From positions 33,199 through 97,198 of the forward strand of contig CAMFLW010000003.1 in NCBI GenBank assembly GCA_945957575.1: DNA of 64,000 nucleotides, read 5' to 3'. The notes below the pieces were generated by a model. The model was given only the letters and a program-made list of their open reading frames with translations, made no database searches and had not been told where the DNA came from. Of the stretch, positions 18,973 through 28,257 are shown piece after piece. Numbering within the stretch: the first letter of the stretch is position 1; every line of letters starts with the position of its first letter. The stretch is from an uncultured Aeromonas sp. Its GTDB lineage: Bacteria > Pseudomonadota > Gammaproteobacteria > Enterobacterales > Aeromonadaceae. Position numbers and translations under genes: made by a program.

Positions 18973-20364
18973 TTAGACGCCGTGGATGGTATTGGCCTCT
19001 CCATACCAGTCCAGCTTGTCGGCCAAGGTGACCACTGAGCCGATGATGATAAGACTCGGGCTCTTCACCTGACGGGCCAGCTCGGCCAGGTGCTGAAGCT
19101 CGCCGCGCACCACCCGCTGGCTGAGCTGGGTGCCGTGCTCCACCAGCGCAACCGGAGTGTGGCCGGGCATGCCGTGGGTTTGCAGCTCATCCTGAATGCG
19201 AGCGGCGTGGGCCAGCCCCATATAGAAGACCAGGGTCTGGTGGGGGGCAGCCAGTGCTGACCACTCATGGGTGATATTGCCCTCTTTGTCGTGACCTGTG
19301 ATGAACAGCACCCGCTGGGCGTGATCACGGTGGGTGAGAGGAATGCCGCTGTAGGCGGTGCAGCCTGAGGCCGCCGTGATACCCGGCACGACCGTAAACG
19401 GGATGCCCGCCTCGGCCAAGGTCTCCAACTCCTCGCCACCCCGGCCAAAGATAAAGGGATCGCCACCTTTGAGTCGCACCACCTGCTTGCCCAACCGGGC
19501 TTGTTCCAGCAACAGCTGGTTGATCGCCTGCTGAGGCACGCAGTGGTGCCCTGCCTCCTTGCCAACAAAGATCCGCTCGGCATCCCGGCGAATAAACGCC
19601 AGCACATCTTTTGATACCAATCGGTCATAGACCACTACATCTGCTTGTTGTAGCTGCTGCAAGCCGTTCAGGGTGAGTAATCCGGCATCGCCGGGGCCTG
19701 CCCCCACCAGAGTAACGCTCCCCTTGCTCTGCATAGGCTCATTGATCAACGCTGCGACGCTCAGCTCGGCAGCCTGTTGTTGGCCGCGGGCCAGTTGGCG
19801 GGCGAGGCGATCGTTGCGGAAAAGCCGCTCCCAGAAATGGCGGCGGGCCAGCTTGTCTGGAATGAGTTTGACCCGGTCACGCAATTTGCCCGCCAGGGTA
19901 GCGAGCTGGCCGAGATGCTGCGGCAACATGGTTTCGATTTTTTCGCGTAGTTGGCGGCTCAGTACTGGTGCTGAACCTGCACTGGAGATCGCCACCATCA
20001 GTGGTGAGCGATCGATGATAGCGGGCATGATGGCGCTGCAGTGGGCCGGGGAGTCCACCACATTGCAGAAGATCTGGCGCAGGGTCGCCTCGTGGAATAC
20101 CTGATGATTGACTTCGGGCTGATCGGTGGCGGCGATCACCAGCCACTTGCCATCGAGCAGTTCGGGGTGAAAATCGCTAGCGCAGATGGTCAGCACTCCT
20201 TGCTCGGCCCAGTCCATCAACTGAGGTTCAAGGTGTGGAGCATTGATGGTGAGCTTCGCCTTGGCATCGAGCAGCAGGCGCGCTTTGCGCACCGCCACTT
20301 CACCGCCACCGACGATAAGCACCGGCTTGTTTTGCAACTGACAAAAGAGAGGGAGAAAGTCCAT
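18973..20364 (-). CDS. cysG: Siroheme synthase (multifunctional CysG)
   Basis: CysG (463 residues) turns uroporphyrinogen III into siroheme, the cofactor of sulfite and nitrite reductases. The N-terminal part (about 1-210) is the precorrin-2 dehydrogenase/ferrochelatase with NAD motif [18 protein letters not shown]. The C-terminal part (about 215-463) is the SAM uroporphyrinogen methyltransferase with [30 protein letters not shown], and [18 protein letters not shown]. The ATG at 20364 has GGAGCC upstream and yields the family start [15 protein letters not shown]. It lies 195 bases downstream of asrC on the same strand. AsrC needs siroheme, so the neighbourhood makes functional sense. Confidence 0.97.
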   Translation of the reverse strand: MDFLPLFCQLQNKPVLIVGGGEVAVRKARLLLDAKAKLTINAPHLEPQLMDWAEQGVLTICASDFHPELLDGKWLVIAATDQPEVNHQVFHEATLRQIFCNVVDSPAHCSAIMPAIIDRSPLMVAISSAGSAPVLSRQLREKIETMLPQHLGQLATLAGKLRDRVKLIPDKLARRHFWERLFRNDRLARQLARGQQQAAELSVAALINEPMQSKGSVTLVGAGPGDAGLLTLNGLQQLQQADVVVYDRLVSKDVLAFIRRDAERIFVGKEAGHHCVPQQAINQLLLEQARLGKQVVRLKGGDPFIFGRGGEELETLAEAGIPFTVVPGITAASGCTAYSGIPLTHRDHAQRVLFITGHDKEGNITHEWSALAAPHQTLVFYMGLAHAARIQDELQTHGMPGHTPVALVEHGTQLSQRVVRGELQHLAELARQVKSPSLIIIGSVVTLADKLDWYGEANTIHGV

Positions 20365-20468
20365 AACAGGCTCCGGATGCTGGCCCGCTCGCAATGCCGC
20401 GCCAGGCGAGATAACGGGGTGCGCCGTGACGCACCCCGGATAGTCGGGGGGGGACCCCCAACGGGAAT

Positions 20469-20545
20469 AAAAAAGGGGAAGCTAGATTTACGCCCGGATC
20501 AACAACAGATCCCCACCTGTGTTGCCCACTTGATCACGCTTCCCC
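20469..20545 (-). terminator. Branched terminator after asrC
   Basis: On the minus strand an outer stem GGGGAAGC / GCTTCCCC encloses about 55 bases that include an inner hairpin GGATC / GATCC. It is followed by TTTTTTATTCC. It separates asrABC from cysG, though some read-through is possible. Confidence 0.65.
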
Positions 20546-20559
20546 AAACGAGGTTTTTA

Positions 20560-21570
20560 CTATTGCGCCGCTTTGACGTGCATGTTGGCGACATACTCAT
20601 CTTCGGCCCAGAAGATGCGGTCAGCGACCATGGCTTCCGGGTTGAGGGTGACGCCGCGCAGCACTCGCTCCTTGAACTTGTGATAACCGGCCCGGTCGAT
20701 AAGGTGGCCCATGTGCAGGTAGATGGGCTTGCCTTCCAGCATCTCGGCCTCGAACTCGAACAGGTTCTTGATCACCGCATGCAGCACCTCTTCGGTCACC
20801 CAGTTAAGGAACAGCTTACCGGTTCGAGGGGTCTTCTTGCTGGTGCGTCCTCCCAGTTTGACCATGTAGAGCTGCTTGGGATCCCGCTGCCAGGCCATGG
20901 TCGGGCAGGCCAGCACGCACTCGCCACAGCCGATGCACTTGCTCTCTTCCTTGACTGCCTTGCCATGCTTGAGGGCGAGACAATCGACCGCATGGTGGCT
21001 GCATGCCTTGACGCAGGCGCCGCAGCCGATGCAACGCTCGGCATTGAAGTGGATCTTGGCGATGCCGAGAATGCCGAAGTCGGCCATGTTGGCCTTGGCG
21101 CAGTCGTTGGGGCAGCCGGCGATAACCATCTTGAGGTGATAGGGGTTGGGGTAGAGGTGCTTCTCCATCCGCTGGGCCAGCCCGGTGCAGTCGATATTGC
21201 CCTTCTGACAGATGGTGTTGCCCTGACAGGCGACGATATTGCGCCCGCCGATGCTCTGGTAACCGGCCTTGGTGTCTGCTACCTCGATGCCGCAGGTCTC
21301 CACCTCGATCTCCTTGATAAAGGGCTCGAGGGCGGCGTTGACCTTGTCCATATCCTGATACTTGATGCCGGGCATCGCCAGCTTCTGGCGGGTGGTGAGG
21401 TGGATCAGGCCGTTGCCGTACTGTTCGGCGATCTGCTGGGCCACCGCCAGCAGGTGGGCGGGCATGATCCCGCCGGGAATGCGTACGCTGATCATTGCTT
21501 CGCCGCGCACCTTGGAGAGGCGGTATTCGTTCTTGGCGCGGGCCTTGATGATGTCGATATCGAGACTCAT
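20560..21570 (-). CDS. asrC: Anaerobic sulfite reductase subunit C (siroheme subunit)
   Basis: AsrC (336 residues) is the siroheme-containing catalytic subunit of the three-part anaerobic sulfite reductase that makes sulfide. The ferrite-reductase-like motifs for siroheme and its coupled 4Fe-4S cluster are CQGNTICQKGNID and IAGCPNDCAKANMADFG. Two ferredoxin-type 4Fe-4S motifs follow (CIGCGACVKACSHHAVDC and CIGCGECVLACPTMAW). Length and domain order match Salmonella AsrC. It is the last gene of the operon, 11 bases after asrB. Confidence 0.97.
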   Translation of the reverse strand: MSLDIDIIKARAKNEYRLSKVRGEAMISVRIPGGIMPAHLLAVAQQIAEQYGNGLIHLTTRQKLAMPGIKYQDMDKVNAALEPFIKEIEVETCGIEVADTKAGYQSIGGRNIVACQGNTICQKGNIDCTGLAQRMEKHLYPNPYHLKMVIAGCPNDCAKANMADFGILGIAKIHFNAERCIGCGACVKACSHHAVDCLALKHGKAVKEESKCIGCGECVLACPTMAWQRDPKQLYMVKLGGRTSKKTPRTGKLFLNWVTEEVLHAVIKNLFEFEAEMLEGKPIYLHMGHLIDRAGYHKFKERVLRGVTLNPEAMVADRIFWAEDEYVANMHVKAAQ

Positions 21571-21581
21571 GGTGTTCTCCC

Positions 21582-22421
21582 TCAGTCGATCAGATGCTGG
21601 GCTTGGTCAAAGCGGAAGACAGGGCCATCCACACAGATATAGGTATCGCCCATCCGACAGTGGCCACATTTACCCACGGCACAGGCCATGCGACGTTCGT
21701 AGTCGACCCAGATGCGCTCTTTGGGAATGCCCCGTTCGAGGAATGCGAGCACCACGAAGCGGATCATGATGGGAGGGCCGACCACGATGACCTGGATATC
21801 CTCCTTATCGGACAGATCCAGCTGGTCGATGTAGTCGGTGACCCGGCCGATGCGAAACTGCTCGCTCTCCTTGCCCTCGTCCAGGGTGGCGATGAGGTTC
21901 TGGCGCTCGGCCCACAGCGGCATCTCTTGGCGATAGAGCACCGCCTGTTCGTTTTTGAAGCCGAGGATCATGTCGAGGGATTTAACCTGATCGGGATGCT
22001 CGCTGTAGCGACGCAGTAGCCCCTTGACCGGTGCGACACCGGTACCGCCTGCCACCACGATGAGGTGCTGATCACGGTAGGTCTCCAGCGGATAGCCGTT
22101 ACCATGGACACCGCGCATCCACACTTGGTCACCCACGCCAAGGGTGAACAGTGCATCGGTGACTTTACCCACTTTGCGGATCAGCAGGTCCACATAGCCA
22201 TCGCCATAGTCGGAGACCGAGATAGGGGCTTCGCCGATGGTGGGGAGTGAGATTTCGACAAACTGGCCGTAGTGGACATCGAAGTCGCGAGAGACTCGAA
22301 AGTTCCACTCCAGTTCGGTATGGCGTTCGATGGCCAGAATGGAGTAGGCCTTGGGCAACAGGCGGTTCTCAACCACTTCCTGCTGCTGTTCTGCTGTTGC
22401 GGTATGTTGGCACTGGCACAT
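21582..22421 (-). CDS. asrB: Anaerobic sulfite reductase subunit B (FAD/NAD reductase)
   Basis: AsrB (279 residues) is a ferredoxin-NADP reductase-like subunit that passes electrons from NADH to the Fe-S subunits. The FAD-domain segment around [19 protein letters not shown], the nucleotide-binding [18 protein letters not shown], and a C-terminal four-Cys 2Fe-2S motif ([17 protein letters not shown]) are all visible. It resembles dihydroorotate dehydrogenase electron-transfer subunits. I start at the ATG at 22421, which has AGGAGG inside the 3' end of asrA and leaves one base between the two genes, so translation is probably coupled. Confidence 0.96.
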   Translation of the reverse strand: MCQCQHTATAEQQQEVVENRLLPKAYSILAIERHTELEWNFRVSRDFDVHYGQFVEISLPTIGEAPISVSDYGDGYVDLLIRKVGKVTDALFTLGVGDQVWMRGVHGNGYPLETYRDQHLIVVAGGTGVAPVKGLLRRYSEHPDQVKSLDMILGFKNEQAVLYRQEMPLWAERQNLIATLDEGKESEQFRIGRVTDYIDQLDLSDKEDIQVIVVGPPIMIRFVVLAFLERGIPKERIWVDYERRMACAVGKCGHCRMGDTYICVDGPVFRFDQAQHLID

Positions 22422-22422
22422 A

Positions 22423-23481
22423 TCAGTTCGCCTCCTGCACGTTGTCGGCCGCGATGGTCTGTGCGACCACATCGGTCATCTTGTTGATGATGTTGCTAAA
22501 AGAGATGTAGTGAGGGCAGCGGTCATCGCAGCGGCCGCAGCCGACGCACATGTGCTCCTCTCCCTGACGGGCCTTGTAGTCGTTGACCTTGTGCAGGGCG
22601 CGATAACGCAAGCGCTCGCCGTGCTTGGCGCGAAAACCGTGGCCACCGGCCATGTCGCTGAAGCCATCCACCATACAACTGGCCCACTGGCGACGGCGTT
22701 CACCTTGCTGCGGGTTCTCCGCATAGGTGAGGTCATGCACGCTATAGCAACTGCAGGTCGGGCAGGAAGTGGTACAGCGGCCACAGCCGATGCAGCGGCT
22801 GTCGTACTCGGCCCAGACCGGATGACCGGTGAGGATCTGACGGATCCGCTGGGGGTCGTCACAGACGCTGTCCGGGGTGCGCACCTTGACCGGGTTGCTC
22901 TGGACAAATTCCGGGGTGAAGTCATCGGATTCACCGAGTTCGGCAAAGTAGCCGAGCAGATCGGGATCCTTGACCTCGATGCGGGCCCCCTCATCGCTCA
23001 GACGAATGGCGGCGGCGTAGTCTTGGGTCTCATTGCTGCCCATGGAGACGCAGAAGCAGCTTTCGAAGCTTTCGCGGCACTCCAGCAGCACCAGCTTCAG
23101 TTTGCTGCGCAACCTCGCGTAGTAAACATCCTGATTCTGGCCGTTCTTGAGGTAAACCTGATCCAGGCGGCGCAGGGCGTGGATATCGCAGCTGCGCAAG
23201 AACAACAGGGTGGGCTTGGCCTCCACCTTGGATTCGCGCAGCTCCAGATTGTCGAAATGGAACAGAGTCTGGGTGATCGGGAGCACCACCTCTTTCGGGG
23301 AGAAGTGGGATTTTTCCTGCCACACCAGATCGGCCGGATGGCGGATACTGTGATAGGTGACGTTGTCAGTGTCGGAGAAGCGACCGCCCCGATATTCGGC
23401 CGCTGGCGCCATGATCTTGTAGTCAGGCAGCAGCCGTTCAAACAACTGCTCTAGTGCGGGATGGGAGAGAAGAAACGACAT
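22423..23481 (-). CDS. asrA: Anaerobic sulfite reductase subunit A (Fe-S subunit)
   Basis: AsrA (352 residues) is the ferredoxin-like electron-transfer subunit of anaerobic sulfite reductase. The body resembles hydrogenase/sulfur reductase beta subunits ([20 protein letters not shown]). Two cysteine clusters follow at the C-terminal third: [18 protein letters not shown] and [17 protein letters not shown]. First gene of asrABC. In Salmonella the operon is induced without oxygen and with sulfite; I searched the 190 bases upstream for an FNR site and found no convincing one. Confidence 0.97.
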   Translation of the reverse strand: MSFLLSHPALEQLFERLLPDYKIMAPAAEYRGGRFSDTDNVTYHSIRHPADLVWQEKSHFSPKEVVLPITQTLFHFDNLELRESKVEAKPTLLFLRSCDIHALRRLDQVYLKNGQNQDVYYARLRSKLKLVLLECRESFESCFCVSMGSNETQDYAAAIRLSDEGARIEVKDPDLLGYFAELGESDDFTPEFVQSNPVKVRTPDSVCDDPQRIRQILTGHPVWAEYDSRCIGCGRCTTSCPTCSCYSVHDLTYAENPQQGERRRQWASCMVDGFSDMAGGHGFRAKHGERLRYRALHKVNDYKARQGEEHMCVGCGRCDDRCPHYISFSNIINKMTDVVAQTIAADNVQEAN

Positions 23482-23672
23482 AAATAAACACCTTGTATGA
23501 GGGTGAGATGCCCTGACATATGGATGAGGGGCGGGCTGGTTAGGGTGTTTAACACCTGGGCTGGCCGCGCTTGCCCCGCCATGGTTTGTTTCTATGACTC
23601 ATGTTGCTCAACTGACCCGATTGTTGTTATAGGCGGCACTGGTGTACCGCGTAGGCCGGGTCTCACCTGTAA

Positions 23673-24515
23673 TCAATTGAGCAGGGAGGCCTGATAGCCT
23701 GCACATTTGCCCATCATATATCCCATCTCCAGTTTGTTGATATCGCGGGTAAAACGGGAAACAGGGAAGTAGTCGGCCGGGGCGATCACCTCGATCTGGC
23801 AGTCATCCGGCGGATTGGCGATAAAATCGAGGGCTTCGTTATAGCTGCGATCCCGCTGCTCCAGCGCATGGGCCAGCGCTGGGCGGGTCTTGAGCAGGGT
23901 GCGAAGCATCCAGGAGAACGGCATCGGCTTGAGGCGATAGCCGAGCGGCTCGGAGAGGATCACCGTCATGTGACGGGCGCCGCGGCGGTAGGCCTCAAGC
24001 ACCGGAATGGAGTCGGCCACCCCACCATCTGTCATCGGTACCCCATGCACCTCGGGATACTCACGATAGGCGAGGGGAATCGCACAACTGGCGGGCAACA
24101 CTTCGTTCATGTTCTCCGGCTTGACCCGGATATACTCCGCCTTGCCGGTCAGGGTATTGGTCACGACCGCGTAGAAGGGGATGCCGGTCTCGCGATAGGT
24201 ATGGATATCGAGCGGGTATTTGCGACAGCTGGTATTCCACAGCCACTCAATATCCACCAGATTGCCCCCCTTGGCAAAGCGCAGGGGGTCCATGAACTCT
24301 TGGCTACAAGCCAGTTCGGTCAGGATGTCGTGACTGCGGCCATGCTGGCTGGCAAGGTAGGCCAGCAGATTGGTGGCACCTGCCGAGACGCCGATGGCAA
24401 AGTCAAAGGGGCGATAGTCATGTTCAATAAACGCATCCAGCACGCCGCTGGCAAAGATACCGCGCATGGCACCGCCTTCTACGACCAATGCACTGGGGCA
24501 TGCGTTTTTGTTCAT
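23673..24515 (-). CDS. Patatin-like phospholipase (YjjU type)
   Basis: Predicted cytoplasmic or peripheral lipid acyl hydrolase (280 residues) of the bacterial patatin family. All catalytic signatures are present: the oxyanion loop EGGAMRGIFASG (about residues 13-24), the nucleophile Ser44 in IGVSAGATN, and the dyad aspartate in TDGGVADSIP. Overall length and the C-terminal shape resemble E. coli YjjU. The ATG at 24515 has GAGGTG six bases upstream and is preferred to the GTG three codons earlier. The physiological substrate is unknown. It diverges from the S66 peptidase gene, with 250 bases between them. Confidence 0.88.
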   Translation of the reverse strand: MNKNACPSALVVEGGAMRGIFASGVLDAFIEHDYRPFDFAIGVSAGATNLLAYLASQHGRSHDILTELACSQEFMDPLRFAKGGNLVDIEWLWNTSCRKYPLDIHTYRETGIPFYAVVTNTLTGKAEYIRVKPENMNEVLPASCAIPLAYREYPEVHGVPMTDGGVADSIPVLEAYRRGARHMTVILSEPLGYRLKPMPFSWMLRTLLKTRPALAHALEQRDRSYNEALDFIANPPDDCQIEVIAPADYFPVSRFTRDINKLEMGYMMGKCAGYQASLLN

Positions 24516-24765
24516 GACAGACACCTCATTGATACGTAGGAGAAGAAACGTTCAGCCGGTCAGGCCGAATATTCTGACTGCCAACCGGGTTGGCCATCGC
24601 AATGAGGTCATTCTAGGAAGGGGATAGTGTTTAGAATATCTGCTAATAATGAACCAAGTGTTTTGTATTTCTAAACGATAGTGACAAACCTGTTGTGATC
24701 AAAGGGGTTGTGTAGGAGTCTCAACGACTCTGTGATGGCTGGATATTGGCAAGGATGAGTGTGTC

Positions 24766-25782
24766 ATGACGTTATTGGTTCCCCCGCTGATCCAACGTGG
24801 CGATACCATCGCTTTTTTCTCCCCCTCCAGTGCAGCGACTGCCTGGGCCCCCAACCGCTTTGTCCGTGCAAAAGCTTTTCTCGAAGGGCAAGGCTTCCGG
24901 CTCAAGGCGGGCCGCCTCACCGGCCTGCAGGATCACTGGCGCTCCGGCTCCATCGCCGCGCGGGCCGAGGAGCTCAACGCCCTTATTCGCGACCCCGAAG
25001 TGCGCTGCATCATGTCGGTGATTGGCGGCAGCAACTCCAACTCCCTGCTGCCCTATCTCGATTTTGAGGCGCTCAAGCGCGATCCCAAGATCATCATCGG
25101 TTACTCCGACGTGACGGCCCTGCTGCTCGGTATTTATGCCCAAACCGGCCTGGTCACTTTTTATGGCCCGGCGCTGGTGGCTTCTTTCGGCGAGTTGCCG
25201 CCGCTGGTGGACGAAACGCTGGCCAGTTTTTTACAGATTGCATTGGCCGATGAAGCTGGCGTCCCCTGCACGCTGCCTACGCCAGTGCAGTGGAGCGATG
25301 AACGGCTGGATTGGGAGAACCAGACCCGGGCCAAGCAGTGCCAGCCCAATCGGCTGATCTCGGTGGGCTCAGGCCGGGTTGAGGGGAGGCTGATGGGCGG
25401 CAACCTCAACACCATGGCGGGGATCTGGGGCTCCCCCTATATGCCGCCCATCGAGCACGGCGACATTCTGCTGCTGGAGGACAGCCTGAAATCTGCCGAG
25501 ACGCTGGAGCGCGCCTTCGCCCATCTCAAGCTGTGCGGGATATTTGATCGGATCGGCGGCCTTATCCTCGGCAAGCACGAACTGTTCAACGAGCAGGGCA
25601 GTGGCAAGCGCCCCCTCGATATCCTGCTGGAGGTGGTGGGGGAGCCGAACTTCCCCATTCTGGCGGAGTTTGATTGCGCCCATACCCACCCCATGTTGAC
25701 GTTGCCACTGGGTATCGAGGTGGAGCTGGATCTCGACAGACAGAGACTCACGCTGCTTGAGCCCTGGTGGCGCAGCGCTTGA
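24766..25782 (+). CDS. S66-family serine carboxypeptidase (LdcA/MccF-like)
   Basis: Cytoplasmic serine peptidase (338 residues) of family S66, which contains LD-carboxypeptidase A (murein peptide recycling) and MccF (hydrolysis of microcin C7). The predicted triad is Ser114 in IIGYSDVTALL, Glu238 in LLLEDSLKSAE and His306 in DCAHTHPM, spaced as in MccF (118, 243, 311). The length is nearer MccF (about 340) than E. coli LdcA (304). No microcin genes are nearby, so a role in peptidoglycan or nucleotide-peptide turnover is equally likely. Confidence 0.87.
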   Translation: MTLLVPPLIQRGDTIAFFSPSSAATAWAPNRFVRAKAFLEGQGFRLKAGRLTGLQDHWRSGSIAARAEELNALIRDPEVRCIMSVIGGSNSNSLLPYLDFEALKRDPKIIIGYSDVTALLLGIYAQTGLVTFYGPALVASFGELPPLVDETLASFLQIALADEAGVPCTLPTPVQWSDERLDWENQTRAKQCQPNRLISVGSGRVEGRLMGGNLNTMAGIWGSPYMPPIEHGDILLLEDSLKSAETLERAFAHLKLCGIFDRIGGLILGKHELFNEQGSGKRPLDILLEVVGEPNFPILAEFDCAHTHPMLTLPLGIEVELDLDRQRLTLLEPWWRSA

Positions 25783-25803
25783 CGGTGTGCAGGAAACAGA
25801 CAA

Positions 25804-25823
25804 GGCCGCTGATGCGGCTTTCA
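25804..25823 (+). terminator. Short terminator after the S66 peptidase gene
   Basis: A 5-bp stem GCCGC / GCGGC with loop TGAT, followed by TTTC. Weak. The remaining bases to 25916 show nothing else. Confidence 0.4.
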
Positions 25824-25916
25824 GATTGCTGACAAAGCCAAAATCGTCATCGTAACGCATGAATTTTGTTTGATGAGAAAACCCTATTTGTCTGAGCTAG
25901 GGGGGCTCAATAGTCT

Positions 25917-25938
25917 GAGGGAGGCGTCAGCCTCCCTC
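25917..25938 (-). terminator. Hairpin after the Asr-like gene
   Basis: Perfect 9-bp stem GAGGGAGGC / GCCTCCCTC with loop GTCA, 24 bases past the Asr-like stop on the minus strand. It has no long T-tract. Confidence 0.6.
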
Positions 25939-25962
25939 TGTGTTATCCAGTGACCGGTTGGA

Positions 25963-26145
25963 TCACTTGGTTTTCGGCGCGACTTTGACGGCTGGGGTCT
26001 TGGCGTGGGTGGTTTTATGGTGTTTTTTCACCACCTTGGTCTGGGTCGCTTGCGGTGTGGCGGTCTTGGTCGGGGTGGCCGCCATGGTGAAACCGGAGGT
26101 GAGAGCGAAGACGGCAGCCAGGGTCAGGGGAATGATCTTTTTCAT
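25963..26145 (-). CDS. Small secreted Asr-like basic protein
   Basis: A 60-residue precursor with a clear signal peptide (MKKIIPLTLAAVFALTSGF, cleavage after MAA) and a mature part rich in Thr, Lys, His, Ala and Pro (KVVKKHHKTTHAKTPAVK). This composition resembles the E. coli acid-shock protein Asr, although it is shorter and the match is one of composition more than alignment. AAGGA lies eight bases before the ATG. It follows rstB by 54 bases in the same direction. In E. coli asr transcription depends on RstA and PhoB, which makes the linkage suggestive. A periplasmic acid-protection role is inference. Confidence 0.7.
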   Translation of the reverse strand: MKKIIPLTLAAVFALTSGFTMAATPTKTATPQATQTKVVKKHHKTTHAKTPAVKVAPKTK

Positions 26146-26174
26146 GTTCAATTTCCTTATTCGGGTTGATGTTA

Positions 26175-26209
26175 TGGAGCGTTCTCCATGACCGTCATCC
26201 TATGACGGT
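26175..26209 (-). other. Tandem hairpins between rstB and the Asr-like gene
   Basis: Two stems lie back to back: ACCGTCAT / ATGACGGT (loop CCT; it includes the rstB stop codon) and TGGAG / CTCCA (loop CGTT). There is no T-tract. They could stabilise or process the mRNA so that the small downstream gene is expressed at a different level from rstB. Confidence 0.45.
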
Positions 26210-27525
26210 TGCGGCGGCCCTTCAGTGAGCGGTTGGTGACGGTTTGTATCCAAATGTACAGGCAGGGTGAGGCAGAAGCGGGCGCCGTGGTCACTGACCA
26301 GCAGCGCCACATCGCCCCCGTGATGACGGGCAATGCTGCGCACGATGGCCAGTCCCAACCCGGTGCCGCCGGTGCGACGATCCCGGCTCTGATCGAGGCG
26401 CACGAACGGCTCGAAGATCTGGGGCGCCAGCGCCGGATCGATCCCCGGCCCATCGTCACTCACCTCCAGCAGATAGTTCTCCTGCAGCCGCGAGATGGAG
26501 AGGGTAACCTCGCTCTCGGCGTAGCGCAGGGCATTGCCGATCAGGTTCTCCACCGCGCGCGTCAGCAGACGCTGATCGCCACACCAGGGCATGTGGCGTG
26601 GCGGCAGCTCGAGGGTGAGCCTCTTCTCGGGTGCCAGCGCCTGCCAGTCGCCAAGATGCGCTTGTGCCCAGTGGCTGAGCTCCAGCTCGTCCCGCTGCAA
26701 CGGCAGCTCCGGCCTGTCCAGCCTGGCGTAGGTAAGCATCTCTTCGATCAGGGCGTCCAGCGCTCCCAAGTCTCGTTCCAGCGCCTGCTGCTCTTGCTCG
26801 GCAGGGGCCGGCTCCAGCATGGCAAGCCGATAGCGCAACCGGACCAGCGGGGTACGTAACTCGTGGGCGATGGCATCGGTCAGTTGCTTGCGGCTGGCAA
26901 TCATGGCCTGCAATTGGGTCGCCATTTGATCGAAGGTGCGTCCCACCCGGGCCAGGCTGCTGCCCGGTGCCAGATTGGTTCGGCAGGAGAGATCCCCATC
27001 GCCTACGCGACGTGCGGTCTGCTCCAACTGCTGCAAACCGCGCCAGTGGGGGCGCAGCCAAAGCAGGATGGGCAGGCCGAGAGAGAGGCCGATCACCAGC
27101 AGCAGTCCCACATCGACCCAGTGCAGCTCGTGCAAGTAGGAGAGGTAGGGGACAGGGCCGACAATCAGCACCCGGTCGGTATCGGGGATACGCTGCAGGA
27201 AGGTGTCATCCTCCTCGACGATGACAATGTTGCCGGCGGCCAGAAAGGCCTGATCCTCGCTGGCCAGGGGCTGATGCACCAGCTCGCCGATCTTGAGAGG
27301 GAGGGTAAACTGACTGCTCTGCTCGGCCAGCCGATCGGGCCAGTGCTCGGTCGGAGTTCTTGCCAACTCACCGGTCAACAGGCCAAGAGAGCCCTGCATC
27401 ATCCGCTCGAGATAGCGATCACTCGCCCGTTCGGCGGTCACCTGATAGACCATGCCAACCAGCATGATGGCCAGGGTGAAACAGCCGATCAGCAACAGAT
27501 AGAACTGGATAAAGAGACGGCGCAT
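26200..27525 (-). CDS. rstB: Sensor histidine kinase RstB
   Basis: RstB (441 residues) is an inner-membrane sensor kinase. It has an N-terminal helix (FIQFYLLLIGCFTLAIML), a periplasmic domain of about 105 residues, a second helix near 138-157 (VDVGLLLVIGLSLGLPILLW), a HAMP domain, and a dimerisation domain with phospho-acceptor His221 in DAIAHELRTPLVRLRYRL. The ATPase domain has NLIGNALRYAE, DDGPGID and GGTGLGLAIVRSIA. Long segments match E. coli RstB, including DTFLQRIP and VGPVPYLSYLH. It follows rstA by 21 bases. E. coli RstAB belongs to the PhoPQ regulon and responds to acidity and low Mg2+. Confidence 0.95.
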   Translation of the reverse strand: MRRLFIQFYLLLIGCFTLAIMLVGMVYQVTAERASDRYLERMMQGSLGLLTGELARTPTEHWPDRLAEQSSQFTLPLKIGELVHQPLASEDQAFLAAGNIVIVEEDDTFLQRIPDTDRVLIVGPVPYLSYLHELHWVDVGLLLVIGLSLGLPILLWLRPHWRGLQQLEQTARRVGDGDLSCRTNLAPGSSLARVGRTFDQMATQLQAMIASRKQLTDAIAHELRTPLVRLRYRLAMLEPAPAEQEQQALERDLGALDALIEEMLTYARLDRPELPLQRDELELSHWAQAHLGDWQALAPEKRLTLELPPRHMPWCGDQRLLTRAVENLIGNALRYAESEVTLSISRLQENYLLEVSDDGPGIDPALAPQIFEPFVRLDQSRDRRTGGTGLGLAIVRSIARHHGGDVALLVSDHGARFCLTLPVHLDTNRHQPLTEGPPQPS

Positions 27526-27546
27526 GGCGGTGCTCCCGAAAGAGGG

Positions 27547-28257
27547 TTATTCCCAGGCGTGGGGGACAAAGAGGTAGCCTTTCTGGCGCACAGTCTTGAT
27601 CCGGGTCGGGTTGTCGGGGTTATCGCCCAGTTTGCGGCGCAGGCGGGAGATGGCCACATCCATGCTGCGATCCTGACCGTCATACTCTCGGCCGCGCAGG
27701 CTGCGGAACAGGGCTTCCCGTCCCAGGATCTGGCCGGCGTGGCTGGCAAGCTCCCACAACAGGTCAAAATCGGCGGTCGAGAGGGCAATGCTCTCGCCAT
27801 CGAGCCGCACATCTCGCCCCGGCCCGTCGACCAGCAGACGGCCAAATTGCAGCTGCTGGGGAACGCTGCTGGTGATGACGGGTTGGGTTGATGTTTGCTG
27901 GTGCTGACGAAACTGCACCCGCAACCGGGCCAGCAGCACTGGCGGTGGCGTCGTTTTGAGGATGTAGTCGTTGGCGCCCAGCTCCAGACTCAGGATCTGG
28001 TTCATGTCGCTGTCCAGTGAGGTGAGCATCACGATGGGGCCATCGAAGTGCGGTCGAAGATCCCGACAGATGGACATACCATCCTGTCCCGGCAGCATGA
28101 TATCGAGCAGTACCAGATCCGGTTGTTCGACCTCGACCCGGGCCAGTGCCATGTCCCCTCTGGGTTCAAGGATCACTTCCATATCGTGACGGCCGAGCCA
28201 GTTGCTGATGAGCTGGCCAATCTCGGGATCATCTTCAACAAAAAGAATGCGTTGCAT
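27547..28257 (-). CDS. rstA: Response regulator RstA
   Basis: RstA (236 residues) is an OmpR/PhoB-type response regulator. The receiver holds the phospho-acceptor Asp52 (LVLLDIMLPGQDGMSICRDL) and the distinctive YILKTTPPPVLLARLR, as in E. coli RstA. The C-terminal winged helix (about 135-236) shows LLWELASHAGQILGREALF and DVAISRLRRKLGDNPDNP. It is the first gene of the rstA-rstB-Asr-like cluster. The 227 bases upstream before the tRNA terminator should contain its promoter; I found no convincing RstA or PhoP box there. Confidence 0.96.
   Translation of the reverse strand: MQRILFVEDDPEIGQLISNWLGRHDMEVILEPRGDMALARVEVEQPDLVLLDIMLPGQDGMSICRDLRPHFDGPIVMLTSLDSDMNQILSLELGANDYILKTTPPPVLLARLRVQFRQHQQTSTQPVITSSVPQQLQFGRLLVDGPGRDVRLDGESIALSTADFDLLWELASHAGQILGREALFRSLRGREYDGQDRSMDVAISRLRRKLGDNPDNPTRIKTVRQKGYLFVPHAWE

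Noticed and set aside
23482..23672. FNR site upstream of asrA
   Set aside because: TTGAT-type half sites occur but no TTGATNNNNATCAA pair was found.
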